Source of the DNA: Polytrichum commune
Taxonomy: Eukaryota; Streptophyta; Polytrichopsida; Polytrichales; Polytrichaceae
Length of the DNA: 64,000 nt
Direction of reading: 5' to 3'
NCBI GenBank assembly: GCA_950295325.1
Contig: OX485806.1
Location: forward strand, 3,720,001 to 3,784,000
Positions within the stretch are counted from its first letter, which is position 1. Every line of letters begins with the position of its first letter. Shown here in pieces: positions 11,284 through 22,240 of the stretch. The position numbers and the translations under genes are program-made. The notes under the pieces were generated by a model, which saw only the letters and a program-made list of their open reading frames with translations, was not told the origin of the DNA and ran no database searches.

Positions 11284-12006
11284 TGTCGCGCACCTCTCCA
11301 TGAGGAGTGCCCGAAACACCATGGGCACAAGGGGGACCCCGGAGTGACACCCGGGACTTGTGACGTTGTTGGTGAGAGGGCCCAAGTGATCCTAATGTAG
11401 GTGAGGGCCCCGGGCGTTGGGAACGCCTCCCACCCACGGAGACTAGGATGCACAAGGGTAAGGCCATCAGCTTTGCGTAGCTCATGGCATGGTGATTCTA
11501 GAATGCTCAAGATCACCTCAATCGGAGGTGTGAGCTAGGAGTTATGGCAATTTGAGTGGGCACTGTCCCGATACACCGCTCTGATACAGCAGTGCCTGGG
11601 AGTGATTCCAGGGACTGCTAAGGTTCAAAGAGGCATAACTGCGTGAATACTTGTCTGAATGGGGCAAGTTAGCAGTCCATTGGCATCTACGTGAAGCGTA
11701 AATGAAGATGGAGCGGTCACTTCTTAGCATCAGACATCAAACAAGGAAGTTATGACGGTCTAAAGCTGCTGGGGGCTTCTAGGCCCAGCGGCTAAAGGAA
11801 AGTGTCCACTTGGCCCCAACTCTTGGTAGAGAGACAAGAGGTTTCTTGACGGTGGGGTAGGGGCCCCGCGTAGAGTCCTAGAGGCTTATATGGGTGAGGT
11901 GGTGTGGCCTCACCCACCCGAGGCCGAACGGCACGGCCTCCATGGGCATTGGCCCAATGTGAGGCCATAGTTGCCTAGTATGCTTCGGGTTGTTGTAGTG
12001 TTGCTC
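11284..12006 (+). mobile_element. LTR of family C, copy 1, 3'-truncated
   Basis: It begins TGTCGCGCACCTCTCCATG and follows the full LTR at 14516-15491 through GGGAACGCCTCCCACCCA, CACCTCAATCGGAGGTGTG, GTTATGACGGTCT and TTCGGGTTGTTGTAGTGTTG. It stops there, lacking the last approximately 250 bp and the TTGCGACA end. It sits against the gypsy integrase remnant. No coding function; LTRs carry promoter and polyadenylation signals of the element. Confidence 0.85.
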
Positions 12007-12068
12007 GAGGGAAGCTATCTTATGAGCGATGAGCAGTGAGCGGTGAGCGGTGAGCAGTAACACATGAG
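12007..12068 (+). repeat. Short minisatellite of TGAGC(A/G)G motifs
   Basis: GAGCGATGAGCAGTGAGC followed by GGTGAGCGGTGAGCAG and ATGAGCAATGA: at least six TGAGC repeats at 7-9 bp spacing, starting at the point where LTR copy 1 breaks off. Confidence 0.6.
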
Positions 12069-12179
12069 CAATGAATCCAAATTTAGTAAAGACAAACGGG
12101 TTTAGGGTTTACAACCAAATTTTTGACAAATTAATTGCATATTTTCAATTGTAAATTGCCAATATTTTAAATGAAGCAC

Positions 12180-12445
12180 AAGTGAAAGGCCCCTATTTCC
12201 ATGGATCATTTAGAACACTTTCAATCCATTGCTGATTTTTATTATAATAATTCAAACCAATACATGTCATTTATTGACATCCTTATACATGTAGCTACAA
12301 CTAGCACTTGTACAACTACTCACATTCTACAACACCAACAAATTCAAGTAGGTGCATAACCTCATTATACATATATGTCGGTGCCATAATTGTGAGCCAC
12401 TCAAACTGCTCACGGGTTGAATAAAGGCCCAGAATCTACAAAAGA
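12180..12445 (-). pseudogene. Duplicated last exon of the MULE/SWIM transposase
   Basis: On the minus strand, after a good acceptor (TTTCTTTCTTTTGTAG), an open segment encodes FEWLTIMAPTYMYNEVMHLL and ends VVECE-stop. This parallels the C-terminus of the transposase at 12892-13215 (APTYTYNEVMRLL, IVECE-stop). The downstream sequence to about 12180 also matches 12730-12900. The duplicated block lies about 545 bp from its partner, and a tRNA-like SINE sits between them. It is probably a tandem duplication of the gene's 3' end. Confidence 0.7.
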
Positions 12446-12479
12446 AAGAAAATTAGATATTAGAAATAATGAATATGTA

Positions 12480-12690
12480 GGTAGCTACTAGGTTTTGAGA
12501 CATCCGCCTGTGGATGCGAGTTGTGTAAGAGACTGGTATTAGGTCTGGATCAACCCGGGTTCGAATCCGGTTGGTTACATTGACTGGTGCTATCCCAAAT
12601 TGAGCTAGTGATAAAGCAGGAATAATCTATAGGCGGATACCAAGAAGACGTTACTACGCGAATGTGCGTAGAATCTTCTTAATTATTTTT
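12480..12690 (+). mobile_element. tRNA-derived SINE candidate
   Basis: Contains a perfect RNA polymerase III B-box, GGTTCGAATCC, at about 12570, with ATGCGAGTTGTGTAAGAG upstream as a possible A-box region. The body ends in a T-rich tail (TTAATTATTTTTTATTTTTAG). It interrupts the space between the two copies of the transposase 3' end. Clear target duplications were not found. A degenerate tRNA gene is the alternative. Confidence 0.5.
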
Positions 12691-12891
12691 TATTTTTAGA
12701 AACGTGTTATTATTTATCCATGTGAATCAATCAAACCACACATGGTTGGGTCGCAGTCTAAATAAAAATGAAGTTACTGAATCATTTGAAATACTTTCAG
12801 TCCACTGTTAATTTTTATTATAATAATCCAAACCAAAACATGTCATTTATTGACATTCAAATATATGTTGCTTAATAGAACATTTGTAATA

Positions 12892-15800
12892 CTACTCACA
12901 TTCTACAATACCAGCAAATTCAAGTAGTCGCATGACCTCATTATAGGTATATGTAGGTGCATGAATGAACTTGTCACTCTCGTAATCCACCTTGCACAAA
13001 AATCTAAACACATAATAAAGATGTTTACAATACACCCATTTTCCTTTCTTTCCCAATGTATGAGAGGACATTTTCGTGAAATCTGGACATGTGCAATGCG
13101 GGATATCGCCAATTGTGACATGGTAGGTGATATCCTGCTTGGAGACAATGTTGATTATCACTCCAAAGCCCGGATATGGAATGGCAGTGACCCCAACCAC
13201 ATAGTAACCTTCCATGAGTCCAGCGCTCTTCTATTTGTTTTTGTGATCCGCCAGAGGTGCTGTTGGATTACGACGCACTGTCTTCCCAAACCTAAATGTA
13301 GGGTGGGCGTCTGGGTTTGGTGGCATAGAAAAATGCGAGCGAGGGATGGGAAGAGTTGCGATTGTTGAAAGCCTACGACGAGGAGACAATGCCTCCCTCT
13401 GCTGTAGTTGAAATCCAGCATCTTCAAGTGCCAAAACCTCCTCTCTTGATAGATTGGTACCTATCTTCACTGGCCACGTGTTGGGTACTATAGGCCAATC
13501 CAACACATATTTCTTCTTACTGCCACTCACACAACGTTTGATGTCGTCAGGACAAAACCAAAATTCATACTCCACATTGTTGGGAGAGCGAAATTCCTTC
13601 TTGAGCCCTTTGTATGTTGGAGCAGGTGTGTCATGTTTCCCAGTCCCGACTTTGGCATTGCACATAGTCCCTATAATAGCATGCAGTGCCCAACAACGTT
13701 TGGATGAGTTGGGTGGCAATCTTGCAATGTGCCACTTAGAAGCAAGACAATCAGTCTCTAACACGGATGTAGTATGAGCCACACCATGAATTGCAGAACT
13801 CAACGATTCCTCTATGCGTTGACGAGTTGCTCGGGTGTTGGGACGAGGAATGGAATAGTTCACTTTGTCGAGTCGAGTCGAGTCACAATCACCACCCGGT
13901 GGTAGGTTGAGTTTGCGTTTGGTGGAACCAAAGAGCTCTGACCCTTCCAATGCACAATCTCTCGTGTTGACGTCTTCTGCCCCTGGATAAGACTTCATGG
14001 CCTCGGCCAACATTTTTGGATCACCACACCTGGCAGCCGCTTTGAGTTTCAAGGATGCCGAATCAGAACCTTTACCATCAGACCCCCCTTTCAACCATGT
14101 CCGGTAATTTGCAATTTGCATGAAGGCACGAATCATGTCGTCCACTGTAGCTTCATATAAACAAGTCATCTTGTTGCCGGACTGTTGGAGCCATTTGTTG
14201 TGTACTATCTCTGCAAGGTTGCATGTTGGCATTTCCGCACGTTCTTCTATTGTCATATCCTATGAACAACACACAAATATGAGGATAAGAAAAATAGAAA
14301 ATATATATAACAGTGGAAGAAAAATGAATGACATTGAAGAATGAAATTTGATATGTACTTACAAATAGCATATGACCACCCCATTGTCTATAACGAAAGT
14401 GCGAAAAATCCAACTACTCTGAAAGGCCAAGGATGCCTTCTTCTGAGGCAGCTCCGGATGACAACCACCAAGAACGAATCACATGATACTTAGTCTCCGC
14501 ATCGTCCATCGTTTTTGTCGTGCACCTCTCCATGAGGAGTGGCCGAAACACCATGGGCACAAGGGGGACCCCGGAGTGACACCCGGGACTTGTGGCGCCG
14601 TTGGTAAGAGGGCCCAAGTGATCCTAGTGTGGGTGAGGGCCCCGGGCGTTGGGAACGCCTCCCACCCACAAAGACTAGGAGGCATGAAGGCGAGGCCATG
14701 AGCTATGCGTAGCTCATGGCGTGGTGATTCTAGAATGCTCAAGATCACCTCAATCGGAGGTGTGAGCTAGGAGTTATGGCCATTTGAGTGGGGTGCTGTC
14801 CCGGGACAGCGCCCTGGTACAGCAGTACCTGGGAGTGATTCCCAGGACTGCCAAGGTTCAAACAGGCATAACTTCCTCAAGACTTGCCCGAATGGGGCAA
14901 GCGAGGAGTCCATCGGCATCTACGTGAAGCGTAGATGAGGATGGAGTGGTTGGTTATTATGATCAGACATCATACAAGGAAGTTATGACGGTCTGAAGCT
15001 GCTGGGGGGGTTCTAGGCCCAGCAGCTAAGGGAAAATGTCCACTTGGCCCCAACTCTTGGTAGAGAGACAAGAGGTTGGTTGGCGGTGGGGTAGGGGCTC
15101 CGTGTAGAGTCCTAGAGCCTTATATGGGTGAGGTGGTGTGGCCTCACCCACCCGAGGCTGAACGGCAAGGCCTCCATGGGCTTTGGCCTATTGTGAGGCC
15201 ATAGTTGCCTAGTATGCTTCGGGTTGTTGTAGTGTTGCTCCGGCAACGCGATGATCAACATAGGATTGGACTTCCATGGGTGGAAGTCCACATTGGGGAA
15301 ATGGGTTACCGATTAAGGGGTGAGTCCCGAAAGCAAAGTAGGAGGGTTGGTTCCCTCCTATGAACTATTGGTCCGGGGTAAGAGGAGCTATCCATTAGCA
15401 TGGCGGAATGCGAAGGGTTAGCCACTCGTAACCTTTGCTAGAATTGAAAATTGGCAAGATTCTCAAGGGGGGGCTAGCAAGGGTTGCGACAGTTTTTGCG
15501 TCTTTGTAATCCTTGCATATTTGCTTGTGTTGAAACTGCAAGGATGGTTTGATATACTTTTGGGTCACCTTATCCAAGCTCGCAGACCAATGGAAAAGAC
15601 ATGTACGCTCACGTGCAACCATGGGTAGACTTGGATCACCATCCCCGTAAATCGCCCTCACCGCATTCCAATTAGCTTGAGCACTATCAGCTATAAACCC
15701 TTTGAAGTTTACGTTTGGTACACCAATTTCTGCCATGACAGTATTCAAATTTTCCCAAAAGAAAATTTGTGCTGCACCATCTTCAGATTGCATGTCACAA

Positions 15801-15928
15801 CACGCAATAGTCAACACTTTACAGTATCGACTGTCGTACACATGGCGAGCCATGGTCGTCCAGTCCTTCAAACGTTTGACATGGTCAAACATAATCCATG
15901 AATTCTCCATGTCCCCACCGACTTGCAT
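12892..15928 (-). pseudogene. MULE-type transposase with SWIM zinc finger, interrupted
   Basis: Exon 1 fragment: 15928-15492 plus 14510-14363 (after removing the solo LTR), 195 codons, with FKGFIADSAQANWNAV and RTCLFHWSASL, typical of the MULE DDE core. It has a canonical donor GTAAGT at 14362. Exon 2 starts at 14259 after TTCATAG and runs to 12892. It ends with a SWIM finger, PHCTCPDF...VYCKHLYY (CxC-xn-CxH), which binds DNA or zinc in MULE transposases and FAR1/FHY3-like proteins. Broken features: the N-terminus is lost at a family C LTR (15929), and there are in-frame TAG codons at 14414 and 13231. A domesticated MULE-like gene is the alternative, but the stops argue for a dead element. 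Confidence 0.75.
14516..15491 (+). mobile_element. Solo LTR of family C (976 bp) with 5-bp TSD
   Basis: Starts TGTCGTGCACCTCTCC and ends GCTAGCAAGGGTTGCGACA, i.e. TG...CA. The 5-bp repeat GTTTT flanks it at 14511-14515 and 15492-15496. No internal region is present, so it is the product of LTR-LTR recombination. It is inserted in exon 1 of the minus-strand MULE gene. Deleting it with one GTTTT restores the codon phase exactly (585 bp, 195 codons). Confidence 0.92.
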
Positions 15929-16908
15929 TGTCGCAACCCTTGCTAGCCTCCCCTTGACAATCTTGTCAATTTTCAATTCTAGCAAAGGTTACGAGCGCTA
16001 ACCATTCGCATTCCGCCATGCTAATGATTAGCTCCTCCTACCCCGGACCTTATAGTTCATAGGAGAGAACCAACCCTCCTACTTTGCTTTCGGGACTCAC
16101 CCCTTAATCGGTAACCCATTCCTAGATGTGGACTTCCATCCATGGAAGTCCAATCCCATGTTGATCATCGCTTTGCCGGAGCAACACTACAACAACCCGA
16201 AGCATACTAGGCAACTATGGCCTCACATTGGGCCAATGCCCATGGAGGCCGTGCCGTTCGGCCTCGGGTGGGTGAGGCCACACCACCTCACCCATATAAG
16301 CCTCTAGGACTTCACGCGGGGCCCCTACCCCACCGTCAACCAACCTCTTGTCTCTCTACCAAGAGTTGGGGCCAAGTGGACATTTTCCTTTAGCTGCTGG
16401 GCCTAGAACCCCCCAGCAGCTTCAGACCATCATAACTTCCTTGTATGATGTCTGATCATAACAACCAACCACTCCATCTTCATCTACGCTTCACGTAGAT
16501 GCCGATGGACTCCTCACTTGACCCATTCAAGCAAGTCTTCAGGAAGTTATGCCTGTTTGAACCTTGGCAGTCCTGGGAATCACTCCCAGGCACTGCTGTA
16601 CCAGGGCGCTGTCCCGGGACTCAAATGGCGCCCCACTCAAATGGCCATAACTCCTAGCTCACACCTCCGATTGAGGTGTTCTTGAGCATTCTAGAATCAC
16701 CACGCCATGAGCTACGCATAGCTCATGGCCTTACCCTTGTGCCTCCTAGTCTCCGTGGGTGGGAGGCGTTCCCAACGCCCGGGGCCCTCACCCACACTAG
16801 GATCACTTGGGCCCTCTCACCAATGGCGCCACAAGTCCCGGGTGTCACTCCGGGGTCCCCCTTGTGCCCATGGTGTTTCAAGCACTCCTCATGGAGAGGT
16901 CCGCGACA
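15929..16908 (-). mobile_element. LTR of family C, copy 3, inverted
   Basis: Reverse complement of copy 2 almost throughout: it begins (minus strand) TGTCGCGGACCTCTCC at 16908 and ends GGGTTGCGACA at 15929. The flanks (TGCAT on the left, CTCAC on the right) do not form a target duplication. The sequence just before it on the minus strand is purine-rich (GGTGGGGGTGAG), like a polypurine tract. This suggests it is the 3' LTR of an element whose other end is missing. It truncates the MULE gene at 15928. Confidence 0.85.
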
Positions 16909-16922
16909 CTCACCCCCACCAA
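16909..16922 (-). other. Possible polypurine tract
   Basis: On the minus strand TTGGTGGGGGTGAG abuts the first base of the inverted LTR. Plus-strand DNA synthesis of an LTR retrotransposon starts at such a tract directly before the 3' LTR. The tract contains T interruptions, so the call is tentative. Confidence 0.4.
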
Positions 16923-17195
16923 ACGGAGTCGATGCCCTCATCGACTATACTCTTAGTCGGCACACTAATTCTCAAGTTGCCATCTTCTATGGTGCGGCAT
17001 TGTGTTTACCTTAGGGCGCGACCCCCACAATGCATCTTCAAATTTGGCATAGTCCCAAAGGTGTTGTTCCTAGGTGGTCCGTTAGCGACCTTGGATCTCT
17101 CCTCTAAGGACCTAACCTACACTAGACCCACCTACTTTGGGACTCACTTGGGTTGCCCCTCCTTTGGGGCCTCCCCTGTTAGGCTTCATTAGACT

Positions 17196-17267
17196 AACGG
17201 ATACGTGTCGTGACGGCACGACATTATGTCGGGATTACCCTCCGTCACGACACAATAGACAACCCTG
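17196..17267 (+). mobile_element. Right-end fragment of the CAGGGTTG hAT-like family
   Basis: From ACGGATACGTGTCGTGACGG to ATAGACAACCCTG this matches the last approximately 70 bp of the complete element at 20195-21009. No left end (CAGGGTTGTCTAT) was found upstream, so it is a truncated copy. Confidence 0.7.
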
Positions 17268-18160
17268 ATCACCCCTTACCTGGTTGGTGCATCTCTTACC
17301 TCGGAACCTTCTAAGGCCTCGTGCAGGTCCTTTGAAGGTCGAGTAACATCTCAAACCCTTCGGACTTCAACGGTCCGACGGGTGGTGTCACCCTACCGAG
17401 TTAAGTTTCCGATTCGGGTTTCTTGCCAAGAAGGGTTTACGATTTATTTGTATGTTTTAATTGTTAAGTGGGTTTACACTGGATAGACCACGAAATTACA
17501 ACTTAATGGGACTAGGGTGACGGACAATCTGTATGTTCAACCTGTTGCACAATCTTCATAAATTGGGGCCATTACTCCCAATATATGGGGCCAACAACAT
17601 AATAGTGGATTCGCGGGTCATTAACCCCACCTTTCCACCAACAACATTCAGAGTGGTCGTGTCGGTGATTAATCCGACTTACCACACACAAAACTTGCTA
17701 ATAAATGAAGCTACTACCACAAAACATACCAAGGGCCCCGAAAACAATGGAGTTGGATATTCCCTTGGCGGTCAAGTGGTCAAGCCACTTGACCTTACGA
17801 GATAGGTGAGTGGGTTTAGAGATGCGTACCTTAGCCGCACTCCATCCAACCCTAAATGGAAGGCTAGCGTTAGTGAATTTACCTCAATTCTCCTCGGTTG
17901 ATTTGGGCTCGATGTAGGCCGAGCCGCTACCTCCTTCCTTGCTCTACTTCCCGAGCGTCGACCTTGCCTCCTTCTTTGTAACTAGTTTGGTAGTAAGCGT
18001 ACATTAGTTAACAATTAAAATATAAAGTATTTATTCTGCATTGTAATTTGATCCTAAGCATAATATTTATACTTAGTGCACCTAATTATCTTTCCAATGA
18101 TCTAAAAATCATTTTAATCGGATAAGAATTGCAAAAGTTATGAGGGTTGGAAGTGTGAGG
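17268..18160. other. Stretch without a recognised gene
   Basis: Somewhat GC-richer than its surroundings. A 90-codon open frame (17533-17805, +) has no recognisable motif. It may be internal sequence of the retroelement whose 3' LTR lies at 15929-16908, but no gag or pol motif is readable. Confidence 0.35.
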
Positions 18161-18164
18161 TCGA

Positions 18165-18850
18165 TTCAACCGACCCTTCCAACCCACCTATCTAACTTCT
18201 AACTTCAAAAATTCATAGCATATTCCTTACTACTTGGATCTAGGCTTTCCTCATACCATTCGAAAGCTATGAACAAGTTCTAATTAGGAAAATTATGACA
18301 TCAGCAGGTTAAGCTAATAGAAATTCAGCAGACTCCTTGTAACACAACAGTCAATCAAGAAGACTTAAACTATGTATCTCGCCTTCAACAATTCATATCT
18401 AATTCAAATATTATTCAAATCAAACGTTCTATATGACCCTGGGGAGATATTAAAAATATATATTTGATAAAAATATGTGATTAGAAAGGTAAGCTGAAGT
18501 GAACCCAGCAGATCCTCTGTAATGCAACAGTCAACCAAAAGTTCTCAAACTATGTGTCCCATCTTCCACAATTCATATCTAATTCAAATCATGCTCAAAT
18601 CAAATGTTCTAAGCCATTTTGGAGAACTACACAAAAGTTCTACTTGGAAAAATTATAACTTTTTAGATTTTAAATTTGTATTGGGCTCGCAGGTCTGATC
18701 CAGCAGCCGCTACCCACAAGACCACCCAGTTTTTCTACTCCATCTTTGAAAATCCATAACTAATTGTCATCTTAACCAAATCACAAATGGGAAACGGCTA
18801 TGGATAGCTATAGGAAATCTCTCTAAGAGAAAAATGATAAATATCTTGTT
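18165..18850. repeat. Degenerate tandem repeat, four copies of about 180 bp
   Basis: The landmark TTC-A-AATTCATA-C-AATT recurs at 18204, 18384, 18564 and 18745, at intervals of 180, 180 and 181 bp. Each unit also has a CAGCAG-type segment (A(T/C)(T/C)CAGCAG) and a GTTCTA segment. The copies are well diverged, so the array is old. Non-coding. Confidence 0.65.
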
Positions 18851-19254
18851 CTAGCTTATGAACTAAGCCTTCAGGATATTGGCAGATGAGGTCTACAATG
18901 CCTCCACTCAAAACTCTACCATCCAACCTACCTCTACAAAAGAAGGAATCATTTTGTTGGTGTGTTAATAAACACACATTCTAACTAGGAGAGAGAGTAG
19001 AAGAGGTTCTCAAGCCTTTTTTTTAGGCCATTAAGAATGCATGCTAAAGGATTTTTTTCTAACTACATTGAAGCAAGGTTTCGCCCAAACATTAGAGGAA
19101 GAGAGAGTCCTAGAAGGTGGAAGGAGAGGTTTTTAAACCCTCTCACAAAAGGGTTGGACCCCTCTTCCACCGGATCCATTTTTCAAACCATTTCCCAATA
19201 TTTTGGCTCGGGGGTTTTCTCGGTTGAGGTTGCCACCCTCTCGCCGAGGTGGCT
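18851..19254. other. Stretch without a recognised gene
   Basis: It ends with a GC-richer block just before repeat B. A 93-codon open frame at 19037-19318 (+) crosses into the repeat and shows no known motif. Confidence 0.35.
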
Positions 19255-20194
19255 CCGACGGGATGATGGACGCTATAGGTCGTTCCCTTGCAATTTAGCT
19301 CAAGAAGACTCACGGTGAGACATCACGTAAATTTATATTCGTTTGAGAACTACCGTGCCTCATTAATATGTTCGGTCTCAAATTAATAATCCCTCTCTTC
19401 TCCTTATGATATGAATATATTTATAGGAGTGAACACAATTTCATTATCTTAATTCTTATTCTCAATGTAAGGCATCATTGATAATAAGAACCGTTAGATG
19501 TAAAGAAAGCTTCAAGAGGTGTAACAATATCCTTAATAATAATATAGTTTCAATAAGTTATATGAATCCTTAAGGTTCGTAGTTCATAAACATCAATCAC
19601 ACAAATGATAATAATCTTATAATGATGAAGAAGATATAATATTCTTGAGTCTTCATTTTTAAGCTCAAGTGTTACTACTTATAATATTGTAACTTGATAT
19701 GTGTGCATATAGTAGTTGTAATTTCATGAACACATCATTAATTGTTTAGCAATGTCACGTTTAACTTCAAAGTGTTTCTTGATGACGATAGTAATTATAA
19801 CTTTCTTGAGTTACTCAAGAGAGAGAACTCTTGTCTTTGATAGTTGATCCTTCACTTGTAATGACATCCAACAACTTACAAAGTATCTTAAAAACACTTT
19901 TACAATAAAGTGTTTCTTGATGACGAGAAGTAAACCTATCTCTCTTGAGTTTTGCTCAAGAGAGAGAGAGATCTTCTCTTGAGTAGATAATCCTTCAAAT
20001 TGTAATGACATCCAACAACTCATAAAAAAACTTAAAGAAAGAAGCTTCAATAATAATTTTTGCAAGTATTCACTCAATCAATCTTTGTTAAATAATATCT
20101 TGTCAATCAATGTAAGTATAAATTATAGAGTAAGTTCAATATGCATAAGTCACCTAATCGTTATCACATATACGAGTTACACATATAGTTTATG

Positions 20195-20489
20195 CAGGGT
20201 TGTCTATCCCGCCGTTATGACGGTGTCGTGCCGTCATGACGTGTCGTGTCGTGACGGACCCCTCCGTCACAACACAATAGGGTCCACGTAGGGTCAACCT
20301 AGGGGGAAGCTAGTAGGGTGGGTAAAATACTTACCTTCTTGCCAAGGTGGCGTCTTATGTGGCAAAAAAGGCGACGTGGACGTGGATATGCCTAGCGCCA
20401 GGTAAACCATTTTGCCATTATGTTTATCATTCTGTTAAAATCAAAGTAGTAAAATATGACTTAGGAGGGTGTGGGGCGGACGGGGAGAA

Positions 20490-20530
<41 letters not shown>

Positions 20531-21009
20531 ACAGGGGTTGGGAACGGGGGCGGACGGGGGGGGGGGGGAATGGGGCAGACGGGGTCGGGAACGAAGCGGA
20601 CAGGGGCGGGAACGGGTGCGGACGGGGTCGGGAACATGGTTTTTTTTTTTTTTTTTTTTTTGACGGGGGCTGGGAACGGGGGCGGACGGGGTCGGGGACT
20701 GTTTTTTTTTTTGCGGACGGGGGTTGGGAACGGGGCGGACGGGGTCGGGAACGGGGTCGGGAACGGGGCGGACGGGCGCTAGTAATTTTTTCCCCACTTT
20801 ACCTCTACTTTGCTGACATGTCATCACACGTGGACATCTTACATCCTACGTGTCCGAAATGGGGTAATGTAATTACACACAGAATTTGGTAAAATTCAAG
20901 TCCGTCAGGATAAAGACAGCATCCGGCATAATGTCGTGACGGATACGTGTCGTGACGGCACGACATTATGCCGAGATTAGCCTCCGTCATTACACAATAG
21001 ACAACCCTG
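20195..21009. mobile_element. Non-autonomous hAT-like element (815 bp)
   Basis: Perfect 13-bp terminal inverted repeats (CAGGGTTGTCTAT and ATAGACAACCCTG) and a perfect 8-bp target duplication AGTTTATG (20187-20194 and 21010-21017). Subterminal hairpins are prominent; near the right end CGGCATAATGTCGTG (20924-20938) pairs with 20959-20973. The centre holds T runs of 38, 22 and 11 bases and G-rich repeats built from GGGAACGGGGCGGACGGGG-like units. No transposase. Open frames across the T and G runs are low-complexity artefacts. Confidence 0.9.
20492..20787 (+). repeat. Poly-T tracts alternating with G-rich minisatellite
   Basis: T38 at 20492-20529, T22 at 20640-20661 and T11 at 20702-20712, separated by CGGACGGGG and TCGGGAACGGGG repeats. 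The runs of three or more G could form quadruplexes. They lie wholly inside the hAT-like element. Confidence 0.8.
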
Positions 21010-22240
21010 AGTTTATGTTAATGAGTTTTCTCTCAATTATTTTTTTCTCAAGAGTTTAGTATTCATCACAAAGTCTTACTCACAAATAATTGAGTTATAC
21101 ATGCAATACTTGTCAATACAATCTTAATCTTCAACTCTTTATAATTATATAATTTCTTTTTGAGGAGATTAATGATAAGTTCCGCTTGAGAGATATAATC
21201 TTATTTCCTTCAGTCAAGTTGTATAAATTGACATTTGCTTTCTCATATCAATTTCTCTCAAAGTTCCATTGATTCTCCAAAATATCTTGAGCGCTTTGTT
21301 CTCACCCTCACACTAATATTTTGAGTTCTTTCTCAGAAGTATATACTTTTCTCTCACTTGTCAATCTCTTAAGCTACAAAGTACCATTGACCACTCGTAG
21401 TTCAATTTGAGAGAGAGAGGTAAGAGAGATCACTCATGTTGTAGAAAAGATAAGTATATTGCAAAAAGTTCCTCGAGAGGAGAGTTACAAAAGCTTCAAG
21501 TGATTCTTGACACTCAAATTTAAGATAACTTCGTCGTATTGAAAATGAGGTATAAGTCTCCTAATTTGTTTCCCTTAAATAGTCTTTTCTATTCATTCCG
21601 AAATCTATATTAAGAGTGGTTGTAAACTTCCACTTTCCTAGATGACTAACTATCTCCGACATATGTAGATTATATCTACCATAAACAGTTATAACCGTTC
21701 TTCCTCCCTAATGTTTGTATTCTCAAGATTCTATTATATCCTCATTGTGGTTACATCACAATTCCCTTTTGAGGATTAATTCAAATTTCCATATTGATTG
21801 ATTCTAATGGAACATATTAGTAGAATCTTCCTTTGTCCTATATGCTTTTAATATCTTCATAATGGCTCTTCAATTAGTTCTTAACTTAATATTCCAACAT
21901 TCTTACATGTTCCATAATCATGTTCTTTAAAATGCCACATTCCTATATACTCCGTCGTAATGCCTCTTATCATAATCGTTGATCCTCAAAATCTTACAAT
22001 CCTAAATTGCTTCCATAATGCCTCTTTACATAGTCATTGAGTCTTATATCCTATATGCCCTAATATATTCTTCCTATAAGTCCTAATATACCTATATAAT
22101 GATCCCCTATTACTAAGTTCTTAATTCCCTTAACTAACTTGCTGGGAGCCCATTCCCGTGGGTTAGGAACCCTATTGTCGCGCATAAGCCGTGGAGAAGG
22201 GGCCCTAAGGTCGTGGCCGGTACCCTAAGCCTGAGGCCGA

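Larger units (their letters stand above)
19255..22240 (+). repeat. Long interspersed repeat B, copy B (with insertion)
   Basis: Collinear with 6155-8105: GTCGTTCCCTTGCAATT, GAGAACTACCGTGCCTCAT, GTTCCATTGATTCTCC, GAGCGCTTTGTTCTCACC, TATCTCCGACATATGTAG and CCCGTGGGTTAGGAACCCTA. It is split at 20195-21009 by a hAT-like element. It also has a local duplication of AAGTGTTTCTTGATGACGA at 19889 and around 19770. No coding capacity seen. Confidence 0.65.

Noticed and set aside
11099..17192. GC-rich open frames of 60-155 codons in several phases (also at 25277-25573)
   Set aside because: They are readings of the family C LTR in different copies and orientations; the same peptides recur wherever the LTR does.
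20347..20892. Open frames rich in Phe, Gly or Lys on both strands
   Set aside because: They are translations of T homopolymers and G-rich satellite inside the hAT-like element.
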